Source: Desulfosporosinus shakirovi (GTDB taxonomy: Bacteria > Bacillota > Desulfitobacteriia > Desulfitobacteriales > Desulfitobacteriaceae). Taken from it: 64,000 nt of DNA. The position numbers and the translations under genes were made by a program. Location of the stretch: NCBI RefSeq assembly GCF_020595055.1, contig NZ_JAJDOO010000012.1, positions 79,058 through 143,057 of the forward strand, read 5' to 3'. The notes below the pieces were generated by a model. That model was not told the origin of the DNA and made no database searches. It saw nothing but the letters and a program-made list of their open reading frames with translations. Below are positions 20,674 through 30,127 of the stretch, piece after piece; the first letter of the stretch is position 1, and each line of letters starts with the position of its first letter.

Positions 20674-20713
20674 GCAGACCCGCAAGGTCCCTTTCGGGGA
20701 CCTTGTCGTCTGC
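20674..20713 (-). other. Intercistronic stem-loop between acsB and acsC
   Basis: A strong stem (CAAGGTCCC with GGGACCTTG), a small internal loop and a 6-bp basal stem (GCAGAC with GTCTGC) close on a 5-base loop. It lies seven bases after the acsB stop and about 33 bases before acsC. No T-run follows on the minus strand, so it is not a simple terminator. It may stabilise the upstream mRNA or be a processing site. Confidence 0.7.
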
Positions 20714-20720
20714 GAGAATA

Positions 20721-22901
20721 TTACATTAGTGGTTCAAGGTTAAAGCATGGATGTCCATTTTCTTCAAGGAAAGGAATTATTTCTTCTACTGTGGTGCCAA
20801 CGGACTCATCCGCAATCTTGTCTATGAAGTCTGCTCCTAAACCTTCATCAATGGAGCGTTGAATAAAGTCCTCACGCAAGAATTCTTTCAGTTCTTTTGG
20901 CATCCAGACAATACGGGCAAGTCCACCATCAGCAGGAATGAACTTTTTGCTGAGCAGATAAGTTCTTCCGATTCCCATGAACCCTGGAGTTTGCATTCCA
21001 CCACCGCATGTTCCAGCCAGTGATGAGAATGTCATACCGCAAGGGGTCATTCCGGAATGTTCGCGAGTCGTCAGCATGAGACCGTTCGCTTCAGGAACAA
21101 TTGCCATGATAGCCTCAAAGCAACCGCAAGAGGTCATCGGTTTATCCATTAAAGTATAGAGGTTAACCTCTTCTAAGGTGTTGTTCGAAGCTTTAAACAG
21201 ATAATCATTCGTACTTTGCCACATACCTTTTAGCTCATCAATTGCTGGCCCTTTAGGAATAGGTTGGTTGGGTCCGTTTGGTGCGATCTCATAGGATGCT
21301 TTAGCATCTAGCCAGCTCACTGCACCACACAAACCAACCCTTTCAGGAGTAACTATACAAACATGGTTTGGTGCAAAGGACTGACAAAGTAAACAGGAAT
21401 AGAAATCTTCGACTGACTCATCGGTTAAACTCCTCATACGATCGTCACGAGCACGATATCGTTCGCGTGCTTTGACAAGGCCTTCCTCAACTGCGGCTTG
21501 ATCAGTAATAAGAGTCACTTGAACACGGTCTACAATAGCTGGGAATTCTTGTTTTAACTTCGCCAACAGGAGTTCACCCAGATGCTTAATTAAGAAACCC
21601 TTTGATCTGGCATCTTTGGAAATCCGCACCCAACATAAATCACGCTGAGCAACGTGCCAGACACCCTCTCCATAGTTTGCAAAGTAGTGGATTCGACGCT
21701 CCAAAACTCCTTCAAAATCATCCTGCATTTTACGTCCGAAAATGTCGATCCTAATTCCCAAAGGAAGTCTGGATCCTTCTGGGACAGTATCGATTTCAGG
21801 CCCGATGACTGTGACCTGACCGTCAACAACTTCATCAGGTCCCACTGATTGAACAAGCTCAAAGGCTGTAGAACGACCGCCACCAAATTCCACATAGGTT
21901 TCAGCTTTGCGGATGGATTCTCCTTCAAAAGCAGGCCCAAAGTTTACAGGAATCGGGATTTCAATATTAGTTAGTTTAATGCCTCGAACTTCCAGTGCTA
22001 ATGGAACGATTTTCTCATAGTCAGGTTCAGATACGTACCAATCAGGGATTTGCATGTCTTCAGGAAGCACTTGATCTGAAATAGTTGGGAAGCCCATGAA
22101 AATTGCGCCCATTGAAGCTGCTAGCTTGACATCATCTGTCTCGCCAAGGCTTAGGACAAATGCCCGAATCCGACGACGTTGATAATCCCGATGGTTTTCA
22201 CGTTCTCCAGCTGGAATTCCACCGAAAGCTAGACCTGCGCGGAAGGCATAGTTTACAGCGTGAATAATCTGGGTAAAGTTTCCTAGAGGAAAAGCAATGT
22301 AGTCTTCCCCAATTTTGACGTTTACTTCGAGTAACTGCTCAATGACCTCATCACACAGAAAGATCATAAATCCTTTACCCATCAGATTATCAACGATTTT
22401 CTTAGCTGCTTGAGAATCTTTTGCTCGCCCAAGAATTACCGCAACTCCTGGAATAGTCCAGTCAACCATCTTGATTCCGTGTTTCCGTACTATCGGGTCA
22501 CCTAAGAATCCAGTCCAAGGTTTAACTTTAGGCTCTTCTCCACGCAGATAATTGATTGTCTCAATGACTTCAGCCGCATATAGGGTAGATTCACCCCAAA
22601 GTCTAGCATTTTCAAAGGTAAGATCTGTACGAATTTGACTGCGCATACGGTTCAGAATAGGAACCAGTTCACCTAATTTGGTCACCTTTTCTCCTGAAAG
22701 ACAGGTGATAACTGGAAGGTGGTAGGCAGTATCTGGATAACCAACTTCTTGCTCAGTACCAAAATCCTTAATTGCTCGATTCAATAAGATTTCCGCATAA
22801 GTCATCGCAATGGTTGTACCATCATACGCTCTTCGTAAGAGTTTTTTTGGTTGATTATTAGGATCTTTAATTGCGTCTGCGTAAATTTCCTCCATAGACA
22901 T
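20721..22901 (-). CDS. acsB: Acetyl-CoA synthase, alpha subunit
   Basis: 726 residues from the ATG at 22901, which has GGAGG seven bases upstream; an ATG two codons earlier is too close to it. The enzyme joins CO, the methyl group from the corrinoid protein and CoA to make acetyl-CoA. The A-cluster ligands are seen as YSCLLCQSFAPNHVCI and GLCGAVSW (about 504-535) and the later pair in TSCGCFE (about 595). The Gly-rich GTCGGGMQTPGFMGIGRTYL block (about 630) is the conserved C-terminal part. Length agrees with the acetogen AcsB. The gene starts 16 bases after acsA. Confidence 0.95.
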   Translation of the reverse strand: MSMEEIYADAIKDPNNQPKKLLRRAYDGTTIAMTYAEILLNRAIKDFGTEQEVGYPDTAYHLPVITCLSGEKVTKLGELVPILNRMRSQIRTDLTFENARLWGESTLYAAEVIETINYLRGEEPKVKPWTGFLGDPIVRKHGIKMVDWTIPGVAVILGRAKDSQAAKKIVDNLMGKGFMIFLCDEVIEQLLEVNVKIGEDYIAFPLGNFTQIIHAVNYAFRAGLAFGGIPAGERENHRDYQRRRIRAFVLSLGETDDVKLAASMGAIFMGFPTISDQVLPEDMQIPDWYVSEPDYEKIVPLALEVRGIKLTNIEIPIPVNFGPAFEGESIRKAETYVEFGGGRSTAFELVQSVGPDEVVDGQVTVIGPEIDTVPEGSRLPLGIRIDIFGRKMQDDFEGVLERRIHYFANYGEGVWHVAQRDLCWVRISKDARSKGFLIKHLGELLLAKLKQEFPAIVDRVQVTLITDQAAVEEGLVKARERYRARDDRMRSLTDESVEDFYSCLLCQSFAPNHVCIVTPERVGLCGAVSWLDAKASYEIAPNGPNQPIPKGPAIDELKGMWQSTNDYLFKASNNTLEEVNLYTLMDKPMTSCGCFEAIMAIVPEANGLMLTTREHSGMTPCGMTFSSLAGTCGGGMQTPGFMGIGRTYLLSKKFIPADGGLARIVWMPKELKEFLREDFIQRSIDEGLGADFIDKIADESVGTTVEEIIPFLEENGHPCFNLEPLM

Positions 22902-22917
22902 AAACATTCCTCCTTTC

Positions 22918-24936
22918 TTACCAACCTTGCGCTATTGCTGTGTCGTTCTTCTCCGCCGTTTGCCTGTGAATGCCTAATTTCCAAGTTCTATACTCTAAAG
23001 CATCTAAGAGTTTTGTCGCTCCAATAGCAGGATCGACTTCAAATATAAAATTTCCGCCAAAAACGTCATGGGCAATTTGAGTCGTAATTCCATAGACAAG
23101 GTCACTGCCTTCAACTGGGGGCAATGAACCGACATGGGTGGGCAGTCCTAAAGTGACACACCAAGAACCAATCGCAACAGCTTTTTCATGCATGGCTTCA
23201 GGAGCAGATGCGACAAAAGGAACTTTAGGAATATCAACTCCAAGTTCATTAGCCATTGCAACTGCCAAATCTGCCGCTCGGCTGTTATCCACACAAGAGC
23301 CAACATGAAATACTAGGGGAAGACCGGTGGCCAATTGGGGATTTGCTGCTTCCAGGGTTTGAATGAATGACTTAAGCCCTTCCCCAGCATAAGTATCAAC
23401 CGCTAAGGGGGACATAAGACCAAATTTCGCAAACGCTCCTGAGGAACAGCCTGTGGAAATAACGAAAACGTCATTTTTCACGAGTTCTTTCAAGACAGTT
23501 ATATGGGACTCATCTTGAGCCCGTTTAAGATTGTTACATCCGGCCATGAGACATACTCCTTTGAGCTGTCCACTCTGAATGGCATCTGTCAGGACGGATA
23601 TCGGACGTTCGGGGTTGATCTTTGAGAAAATCTCGGTAAGCGCTTCTATACTGAAACCAGCTACAAGCTTATGCTTTTCGTTAGGAATGGAGATTTTCTT
23701 GGGATCCCGATGCTTATAAGCTTCAATAGCAATCTTTATAAGCTTCTTGGCATCTTCCATAGCTGTGGTGGTGTTGAAAGCGATGTGTTGAGCACTTGGG
23801 ACTTTCATAATAGCTTCTGTAGTAATAACTTTTGTATGATAGCATTCCGCTATGGTTTGCACAGCTGGATAGATACACTGAATATCTACGACCATCGCAT
23901 CTAAAGCACCCGTTAAGATGGCCATTTCTTGAGAAGCGGAAGATGTTGCTAAGTATACACCTTCCCGCATGAGCAGTTCATTACCTGTACAGCAGATTCC
24001 TACGATATTGACCCCTTCAGCTCCAACTTTTACTGCCTCTTCTTTCATCGCTCGAGCAGCAGCAACTACCATTTCGCTCAGTACCGGGTTATGCCCGTGA
24101 ACAGCAATATTCACCATTTTGGGGTTAATTACACCTAAGTTTGCTTCCGATACGATAGGTTCGGGAATTCCAAACAACACGTCGCTTAGATTTGTGCCGA
24201 TATATTCCCCACCTAAGTCAGCAAGTGCACTTTTGAGTCCTCCGAAAATGATATTTACCGGATCACTGTCGACGCCCATGGCGGTCTGAGCAATAAGCTC
24301 AGTTATTGATCCGTCAATATTTTTCGGCATAATATTAGTGTGCCGGAATTTCTTACAGCGTCCTTCAGTCATAAATGAATCAAGAAACGCTAACGGACGA
24401 TCTTGATAACGTCCAAAATCTGCATATCCAATCTCAACAACGTCTCTGAGGATATCCTTATCCCCACGGTCAAGAGTGGCTACTCCAAGTTTTTCTGCTA
24501 ATTTATGAAGCTTTGCTGGAGATTTGATTTCGTAATCGTCGGCATGTCCATCGACTAATGCATGAGCTGTGTGCAAAACATGGCGTGCATGCTCAGAGTG
24601 AGATGCGGCTCCTCCAGCAATCATGCGGACAATGTTACGTGAAACAATGGTATAAGCTGAGGCTCCGCAGATTCCACGACTTCCAGGACCGTCCTCTTTT
24701 TTAACACGACAAGGGCCGGCGATACAGATACGGCAACATATCCCTTTGTATCCAAACGCACATTGAGGTTGTTGAGCAACTACCCGATCATAAACCGTCT
24801 CAATATTCTTATCCTTAATCATTTCCAACATTTGAAGGGCACCGGGGTCGGTTGTACGAATGGGATTCTTAGGATCTACGACTCGCGGTGCGTCGGATGG
24901 TCGGGCGGTATGGGTTAAATCCCGATATCTTGGCAT
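22918..24936 (-). CDS. acsA: CO dehydrogenase catalytic subunit (Ni-Fe)
   Basis: 672 residues. It interconverts CO and CO2 at a nickel-iron C-cluster and feeds CO to AcsB. The N-terminal B- and D-cluster cysteines lie in QCAFGYKGICCRICIAGPCR (about 59-78) and RGICGASAYTIV. C-cluster residues are visible in VGICCTGNELLMREG (about 316), LMAGCNNLKRAQDES (about 456), ISTGCSSGAFAKFG (about 485) and FHVGSCVDNSRAADLA (about 533). It is 16 bases upstream of acsB and 67 downstream of cooC. The length is that of the bifunctional-complex type, not the short monofunctional CooS. Confidence 0.95.
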   Translation of the reverse strand: MPRYRDLTHTARPSDAPRVVDPKNPIRTTDPGALQMLEMIKDKNIETVYDRVVAQQPQCAFGYKGICCRICIAGPCRVKKEDGPGSRGICGASAYTIVSRNIVRMIAGGAASHSEHARHVLHTAHALVDGHADDYEIKSPAKLHKLAEKLGVATLDRGDKDILRDVVEIGYADFGRYQDRPLAFLDSFMTEGRCKKFRHTNIMPKNIDGSITELIAQTAMGVDSDPVNIIFGGLKSALADLGGEYIGTNLSDVLFGIPEPIVSEANLGVINPKMVNIAVHGHNPVLSEMVVAAARAMKEEAVKVGAEGVNIVGICCTGNELLMREGVYLATSSASQEMAILTGALDAMVVDIQCIYPAVQTIAECYHTKVITTEAIMKVPSAQHIAFNTTTAMEDAKKLIKIAIEAYKHRDPKKISIPNEKHKLVAGFSIEALTEIFSKINPERPISVLTDAIQSGQLKGVCLMAGCNNLKRAQDESHITVLKELVKNDVFVISTGCSSGAFAKFGLMSPLAVDTYAGEGLKSFIQTLEAANPQLATGLPLVFHVGSCVDNSRAADLAVAMANELGVDIPKVPFVASAPEAMHEKAVAIGSWCVTLGLPTHVGSLPPVEGSDLVYGITTQIAHDVFGGNFIFEVDPAIGATKLLDALEYRTWKLGIHRQTAEKNDTAIAQGW

Positions 24937-25003
24937 ATTACACCCTCCTCTTTATTAAGATCTTGTTTCTTAGAAAATATTCATCTCTACTACGAAACCT
25001 CTG

Positions 25004-25768
25004 TCATCTCCCTTCGTCTACGATTTTTTGGTAAATTATATTGAGCTCAACTCCCAGAGACCCACCAGGCAACTCGATATTACCTGTATTTAAGGACATT
25101 TCCAACAGCTCGTCACTGTAAGGGATGATGCCAATAAGCTGTTCTTTAGGAAAGTGGTCTCTAAGAAAACTTTCATCTTTAGAATTGCGAACTTTGTTGC
25201 CAACTACAAGTACTCGAGGAATACCCAGTTCAAAAGCGAGCTGTTGTATTACCTTTACGGTTTGAATGCTTACCTTACTCGGTTCTGTGACAATGACTAA
25301 AACATCGACTCCTAAAGCTGTGCCCCTGGTTAGTTGTTCAATTCCTGCCCCCATATCTAAGATGACTGTATCTTTCTCCCCAAGGATTAGCGAATTAACT
25401 AAGGCTTGAAGAAAGCTGTTTTCTTTACAGTAACAAGAAGTGCCGCCTCCTTTTATGTTTCCCATGCGAAAGAACCTAAGAGCTCCCAACGAGATGCTGT
25501 AGTCATCAAGTATATTATCTACGTTGGGATTAAGTGGATAATAAGTTCCACTTCCCCCCATGCGCTCTTCGATTAATTGTTTCATATCAACAATCGGCTT
25601 TAGATTCGCAAGTACATCATCAGAGATTCCTAAGATCGTCCCTAAACTGGCATCTGGGTCAGCATCAACTGCTAATACAGATATCTCTTTATTTGAGAGC
25701 CATTGGGCAAAATTTGCAGCAAAAGTAGTTTTACCAACGCCACCTTTGCCAGAAATTGCTATTTTCAA
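25004..25768 (-). CDS. cooC: CO dehydrogenase nickel-insertion ATPase
   Basis: 254 residues. The deviant Walker A is SGKGGVGKTTFAANFA (about 6-21), the ADPDASLGTILGI block follows, and the CxC metal-binding motif sits in GGTSCYCKENSFLQALV (about 112). It resembles CooC more than MinD because of the CxC pair and the 250-residue length. It heads the operon and probably matures the AcsA C-cluster. It differs in sequence from the second ATPase at 16513-17274, so they are not a recent duplication. Confidence 0.9.
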   Translation of the reverse strand: MKIAISGKGGVGKTTFAANFAQWLSNKEISVLAVDADPDASLGTILGISDDVLANLKPIVDMKQLIEERMGGSGTYYPLNPNVDNILDDYSISLGALRFFRMGNIKGGGTSCYCKENSFLQALVNSLILGEKDTVILDMGAGIEQLTRGTALGVDVLVIVTEPSKVSIQTVKVIQQLAFELGIPRVLVVGNKVRNSKDESFLRDHFPKEQLIGIIPYSDELLEMSLNTGNIELPGGSLGVELNIIYQKIVDEGR

Positions 25769-26248
25769 CGAAACTCAACTCCTTCTCTGCATTTAATCAT
25801 AAGCCTGTTAATCTAATGCTGCGCTTTTATTAATTATATATTCTTTTTTTGTTTCACAAATCCTGCAAAATTTCTGAATATATTTTTTATTTTAACCAAC
25901 TTTTTTAAATGACTAAGAACGTGGTTTTATTGTTTAATATTTCTGTATATTCAGATAAATGTCACATTTTTTTAATGTAACTCACAAATTAAACGATTTT
26001 ACCTTTAAAATTATAATATGCAACTTAATTTCTATTTAGTTTTAAGATATAAAATTAAATTTAGGCTAAATTATGTCTCCGTTATTATATTTGAATTCTA
26101 AGAGAATTAATTTATGGATTGCTCGTTTAGAGGTCATTAAACATTGCTCATGCACTCCAATTATGTACGCCTTCAATCGACCTATTCTAAGGGCTCTGAT
26201 AAATAAAAGATCATTAAATTCACTCTTCCTGAAAACTAATATAAAATT
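25769..26248 (-). promoter_or_regulatory. Upstream region of the acs operon, AT-rich, with promoter-like and palindromic elements
   Basis: The 480-base gap upstream of cooC holds no convincing gene. A weak promoter is possible at -10 TATAAT (25833-25838) and -35 TTGTGA (25854-25859), but the 15-base spacing is short. Further up, GTCACAT and ATGTAAC arms form an imperfect palindrome (25961-25981), and the sequence CTGTATATTCAG (25943-25954) is nearly palindromic. These are candidate operators. Which one governs the operon cannot be decided from the sequence. Confidence 0.4.
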
Positions 26249-27115
26249 TCAGACAGACAGTTTAGTAGGCCAAGGGTGAAATGCAAGTCCAAACGCGCCT
26301 GCTCCAACGTGAGTTGCTATAACTGGTCCGGCTTCAAATAAACGAACTTCATGCTCCGGATAGCGAACCTGAAGTTCGTTAAGCAATACTCTTCCCTCTT
26401 CAGGTATATTGACGTGCATAACACAAATTCGATAACGTTTGCCAGCAGATAATGCCCGATCTAATTGTTCAAGAACAGTCTGCCAAGCCCGTGAACGTGA
26501 ACGTACTTTATCAAAAACATCAATATGGGCGCTTTTATTAAAATAAAGAATTGGTTTAATTTGTAGCAATGTCCCTACCAGAGCAGCCGCTCCACCAATT
26601 CGCCCGCCTTTTCGAAGATTTTCTAATGTATCCACTATGAAATAAAGTTCCGTTTCTTGGATCAGAATTTTTAATTTGTCCATAATTTCTAAAGCACTTA
26701 AGCCCTGTTGTGACCACTCAGCTGACGCCCATGCCAAAACACCAAGACCTAATGCAGAAGATCTTGAATCAAAAATGTGAATATTTGGGTTTGAGGCCAG
26801 CTCCTTAGCCATTTGCGCGGAATGCAATGTGCCGCTTATTGCTGAGGAGAGATGAATACTCACGATATCCTCGATACCTTCAGAAAACATAGCTTCGTAA
26901 GTCTCTAAAAATTTGCCAACGGAAGGTTGAGATGTTGTAGAAAGACCGGAGATATAACTTAACTTTTTAAAATAAATCTGATTGGTTAATTCTGTTTCTG
27001 AATACGTTTCGTCTCCGATATTCACATTAAGAGGCACTACGCGAATTTGAAATTGTTCAAGAATATCCTTCGATAAATATCCTGTCGAATCCACAACTAT
27101 CCCTATTTTCCTCAA
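26249..27115 (-). CDS. DegV family fatty-acid-binding protein
   Basis: 288 residues. Marks of the family are the start IGIVVDSTGYLSKDIL, the SGLSTTSQPSVGKFLETYE block (about 54-72), HLSSAISGTLHSAQMA (about 86-101) and TLENLRKGGRIGGAAALVG (about 162-180). DegV proteins bind fatty acids; many are FakB, which present exogenous fatty acids to the FakA kinase. No fakA is in the window. A second, differing DegV is at 43531-44415. Confidence 0.88.
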   Translation of the reverse strand: MRKIGIVVDSTGYLSKDILEQFQIRVVPLNVNIGDETYSETELTNQIYFKKLSYISGLSTTSQPSVGKFLETYEAMFSEGIEDIVSIHLSSAISGTLHSAQMAKELASNPNIHIFDSRSSALGLGVLAWASAEWSQQGLSALEIMDKLKILIQETELYFIVDTLENLRKGGRIGGAAALVGTLLQIKPILYFNKSAHIDVFDKVRSRSRAWQTVLEQLDRALSAGKRYRICVMHVNIPEEGRVLLNELQVRYPEHEVRLFEAGPVIATHVGAGAFGLAFHPWPTKLSV

Positions 27116-27406
27116 ATCTATTTCTCTCCCTTATGTCTAAAAAACCTTGGAATTTCTTAAAATACATTGTTTGAATAAAGTATATCTTAAATCAAAAGGG
27201 GTAGCAATCAAAAAACCCAGCAATTGGATTAATACGCTGCCTTTTTACCTATATTTTAACATTTTTAGTAATTGTGGTAACAAATCGGTATAGGAGTATT
27301 CTATTATAAAAAGTAAAATTTTTCAATGAATAGTCATTCATTTTTAGAATATTTTATAATTTTATGTATTATTTTAAATTAAGTAGATTGGTTATGCCTA
27401 AATAGG
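27116..27406. other. Intergenic stretch, nothing recognised
   Basis: AT-rich gap upstream of the DegV gene and before the tRNA promoter. No open frame with a ribosome binding site and no clear hairpin was seen. Confidence 0.5.
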
Positions 27407-27435
27407 TTGACAGAACTAATATGATTTGTTAGTAT
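27407..27435 (+). promoter_or_regulatory. Promoter of tRNA-Pro
   Basis: A perfect -35 TTGACA (27407-27412) and a -10 TAGTAT (27430-27435) have a 17-base spacer. The predicted start is about 12 bases before the mature tRNA. Confidence 0.75.
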
Positions 27436-27453
27436 GATAGACGTTCTTAAATA

Positions 27454-27530
27454 CGGGGCGTGGCGCAGTTTGGTAGCGTGCTTGGTTCGGGACCAAGAGG
27501 CCGTGGGTTCGAATCCCGTCGCCCCGACCA
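27454..27530 (+). tRNA. tRNA-Pro, anticodon CGG
   Basis: 77 bases. The acceptor arms CGGGGCG and CGCCCCG pair, with A as the discriminator base and encoded CCA. The D arm has GGCGCAGTTTGGTAGCGTGC. The anticodon stem CTTGG/CCAAG closes a 7-base loop TTCGGGA with CGG at the anticodon, reading CCG. The T arm contains GGTTCGAATCC. It is a single tRNA with a good promoter upstream and a terminator about 105 bases downstream. Confidence 0.95.
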
Positions 27531-27635
27531 CTTTGAACTTCCACTAGGAAAACAGGTTTTGAAATTATTAAAAGTAATCAAGCTACTGCAGGTTAACGAT
27601 ATTTTACTTAAGGTCAACGATTTCTTACTATACTG

Positions 27636-27680
27636 AACCACTTTGTTCTTGCATATTTTAGAGAACAAAGTGGTTTTTAT
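27636..27680 (+). terminator. Rho-independent terminator downstream of tRNA-Pro
   Basis: A perfect 14-bp stem (AACCACTTTGTTCT with AGAACAAAGTGGTT) with a 12-base loop, followed by TTT. It lies about 105 bases beyond the tRNA. Confidence 0.85.
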
Positions 27681-28071
27681 AATTCTACCACCATCTTCCA
27701 GCAGTTACTGCCTACTGTGAGACACCTTGTTTTTCTTAATGATAAATATGTCTTCTTTAAAAATATATCAGCTATGTCAATCACTTGATAAATATAAGAG
27801 CACTCTATAAATAGAGGCCTCTAATTAATATTCAGTATATTAAGCTTAATCAAACTATTTGAAACCTCTTAATACAAAATTCTTATAATTCACAGAAGGA
27901 AAATATCTTTATAAAAGCCCTTCTTTTAATATAATTCTATTTTTGTTGACTAATGCTCCCTTAGTTGCTCTTAATCTGAGAATAATGATAAAATAATCTT
28001 AAGAACCTAACCTAGTTTAAAGTGCAACGTTCTAAATAATTGGGTTAATTTAATCAAAGGAGTCTTTTATA
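27681..28071. other. Intergenic stretch before the GNAT gene
   Basis: No gene was recognised. Near the right end TTGCTC and TAAAAT with an 18-base spacer could be a promoter for the acetyltransferase gene. The rest is AT-rich. Confidence 0.4.
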
Positions 28072-28611
28072 ATGTTACAAGGTCTGAAAACATTCGTTCG
28101 GACAGTAGAGGAAGATGATATTGACACAATATACCAATGGTATAGTGATCAAGAGGTTAATTTTTGGTCTTCTGGCGCTTGGCCTCTAAATACTCTGCAG
28201 AGCAAAGATCAGATTGCTGTTAAATTTCTTGATGGGTCACCAGATATTTACCGCTATTCTATACTCGATGAAAATGATCACCTCATCGGAACTATTGGTT
28301 TTAAGGAACTCAATATACCTGGTCGATCAGCGTCAATTTATATTGTTATTGGGGATAAAGCTTATTGGGGAAAAGGGTATGGAACAGATGCCTTAATTGT
28401 ATTTGCGCGTTTTCTCTTCACGCAGTGGAATTTCCACCGACTCTCGCTAGATACTTGGGATGAGAATATCCGAGCTATAAAAGCGTATGAAAAAGTTGGG
28501 TTCAAAGTTGAAGGCCGTCAACGTGAAGCTCGTTACGTGTTAGGAAACTATCATGATGCCATTCTCATGGGTTTGTTAAACAGTGAGTTTCTGGCCCTTC
28601 ACGGAAAATAA
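28072..28611 (+). CDS. GNAT acetyltransferase (RimJ/RimL-like)
   Basis: 179 residues. The GNAT fold shows the acetyl-CoA-binding loop as IGDKAYWGKGYGTDALIVFA (about 91-110), preceded by IGTIGFKELNIPGRSASIYI. The C-terminal part has HRLSLDTWDENIRAIKAYEK and VGFKVEGRQREARY. This is the pattern of the RimJ/RimL/SpeG-like subgroup, which acetylates N-termini or polyamines. The true substrate cannot be read. An AAAGGAG site precedes the ATG. It is a single gene, independent of the rib genes that follow. Confidence 0.88.
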   Translation: MLQGLKTFVRTVEEDDIDTIYQWYSDQEVNFWSSGAWPLNTLQSKDQIAVKFLDGSPDIYRYSILDENDHLIGTIGFKELNIPGRSASIYIVIGDKAYWGKGYGTDALIVFARFLFTQWNFHRLSLDTWDENIRAIKAYEKVGFKVEGRQREARYVLGNYHDAILMGLLNSEFLALHGK

Positions 28612-28690
28612 TCCGAAGCTAAACTTGAATCTTGGTAATAGGGTTGCTAAAATCAATAGTCTGGAGTAAACTATAAGAAATTCAATAGTT

Positions 28691-28806
28691 GTATACTCCT
28701 CTGGGGTTGGGTGAAATTCCCTACCGGCGGTAAAGCCCGCGAGCCTTTTTTGGCAGATCTGGTGAAATTCCAGGGCCGACAGTACAGTCTGGATGAGAAG
28801 AGGAAC
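28691..28806 (+). promoter_or_regulatory. FMN riboswitch (RFN element)
   Basis: The conserved core is present in order: GGGTTGGGTGAAATTCCC, ACCGGCGGTAAAGCCCGCG, GGTGAAATTCC, GGGCCGACAGTACAGTCTGG and ATGAGAAGAGG. These are the blocks of the RFN element that binds FMN. It lies about 140 bases upstream of ribD. With FMN bound, the downstream terminator at 28852-28880 should form; without it, an antiterminator would allow the rib operon to be read. The antiterminator pairing was not worked out. Confidence 0.95.
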
Positions 28807-28851
28807 AGTTACAAATTGCGTACTTACGCTTTTTTTGAGCTGTGTCTTATT

Positions 28852-28880
28852 CAACACCTAGAGAAAAACGGGTGTTTTTT
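28852..28880 (+). terminator. Riboswitch-controlled terminator
   Basis: AACACC (28853-28858) pairs with GGTGTT (28871-28876), followed by a run of T. The hairpin is short, as is common for the expression platform of an attenuating riboswitch, and lies between the RFN aptamer and ribD. Confidence 0.65.
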
Positions 28881-28949
28881 TGTTTTCATTTTTATCTAAT
28901 TTATCGCTTTTTGGAGACACTAAATCAAATAATTAGAAAGGGAATTCTT

Positions 28950-30074
28950 ATGCACAAATCAAGTCCCTCCGATCTTAACGATGAACAATTTATGAAAAGG
29001 GCGCTCGATTTAGCGGCCATGGCATTGGGCAGGACCAGCCCTAATCCTTTAGTTGGGTGTGTTATCGTTAAGAATGATAAGATTTTAGGTGAGGGGTTTC
29101 ATCATAAGGCCGGAACCCCTCATGCCGAAATTCACGCTCTGACAGCCGCAGGTGATCAAGCACAAGGAGCTACTGCGTATGTTACACTGGAACCGTGTTC
29201 CCATTTTGGCCGAACTCCTCCCTGTGCTGATGCATTAATCCGCGCTAAACTCAGACGGGTTGTCGTTGCCATGAAGGATCCTAATCCACTGGTCGCAGGC
29301 CGAGGTCTAGAACGCTTGCTACAAGCCGGAATTCAAGTTGACGTAGGGTTATTCTTAAAAGAAGCCTTACTTCTAAACGAAACCTTCATTAAATCAATAA
29401 CTGCAGGCCTGCCATTTGTTGTTTACAAATCGGCAATGACCTTAGACGGAAAAATTGCCACAGAAACTGGGGATTCACAGTGGATAAGCAATGAAATCTC
29501 ACGCCAATATGTTCATCAGCTTCGTGATCGTTATGATGTTATCCTAGTAGGCAGTCAAACCGTTCTTCAGGATAACCCTGCCCTCACTTGCCGTCTTCCC
29601 AGTGGGAAAGACCCCATTCGACTTATTGTAGATGGAAAATTAGTCATTGACGAACATGCCCAAGTGCTTACCTCTTCGAAATCCAGTCCCTGTATAATAG
29701 CCACTTCGCTTTCAGCATCGAGAGAGAAAGTTGAACGTCTGCGAAGCCTCCATCAAGTTGAAGTGTGGCAATACAATACAGAGAGATATGTCCCTTTGGA
29801 AAAGCTGATGCGTGATCTTGTCCAGCGCGGTTGGATAAGTGTCTTATTAGAAGGAGGAGGCGGACTGGCGGGTGCGCTTCTTCAAGAAAAGTTAGTCGAC
29901 AAAGCAGAGTTTTTTATTGCACCTAAACTTGTTGGCGGAAAAGGTCCTTCTCCCCTTTCAGGTTTACACATCGGACGCATGGCTGATGCTATAGGGCTAG
30001 ACAATCTCTGCATTGATATGAAGACAGGCGACCTGCACGTTACAGGATATATACACCCGAAAGGTTTAGATTAG
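28950..30074 (+). CDS. ribD: Bifunctional pyrimidine deaminase/reductase of riboflavin synthesis
   Basis: 374 residues from the ATG at 28950, chosen because GAAAGGG precedes it and a start 36 codons earlier would lie inside the riboswitch terminator. The N-terminal deaminase domain has the zinc ligands in TPHAEIHAL (about 52-60) and EPCSHFGRTPPCADALI (about 78-94). The C-terminal reductase begins near 150 with KSAMTLDGKIATETGDSQWI and has VLLEGGGGLAGALLQE (near 306). It converts the deaminated GTP cyclohydrolase product in two steps. First gene of the operon ribD-ribE-ribBA-ribH. Confidence 0.95.
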   Translation: MHKSSPSDLNDEQFMKRALDLAAMALGRTSPNPLVGCVIVKNDKILGEGFHHKAGTPHAEIHALTAAGDQAQGATAYVTLEPCSHFGRTPPCADALIRAKLRRVVVAMKDPNPLVAGRGLERLLQAGIQVDVGLFLKEALLLNETFIKSITAGLPFVVYKSAMTLDGKIATETGDSQWISNEISRQYVHQLRDRYDVILVGSQTVLQDNPALTCRLPSGKDPIRLIVDGKLVIDEHAQVLTSSKSSPCIIATSLSASREKVERLRSLHQVEVWQYNTERYVPLEKLMRDLVQRGWISVLLEGGGGLAGALLQEKLVDKAEFFIAPKLVGGKGPSPLSGLHIGRMADAIGLDNLCIDMKTGDLHVTGYIHPKGLD

Positions 30075-30127
30075 GCTATTATGCTATCTATGACTTAGAC
30101 CGCAGATGCATTAGGGAGGAGAAAGAT

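Noticed and set aside
27447..27668. Minus-strand frame of 73 residues ending [18 protein letters not shown]
   Set aside because: It is the antisense reading of tRNA-Pro and its flank, a well-known false gene.
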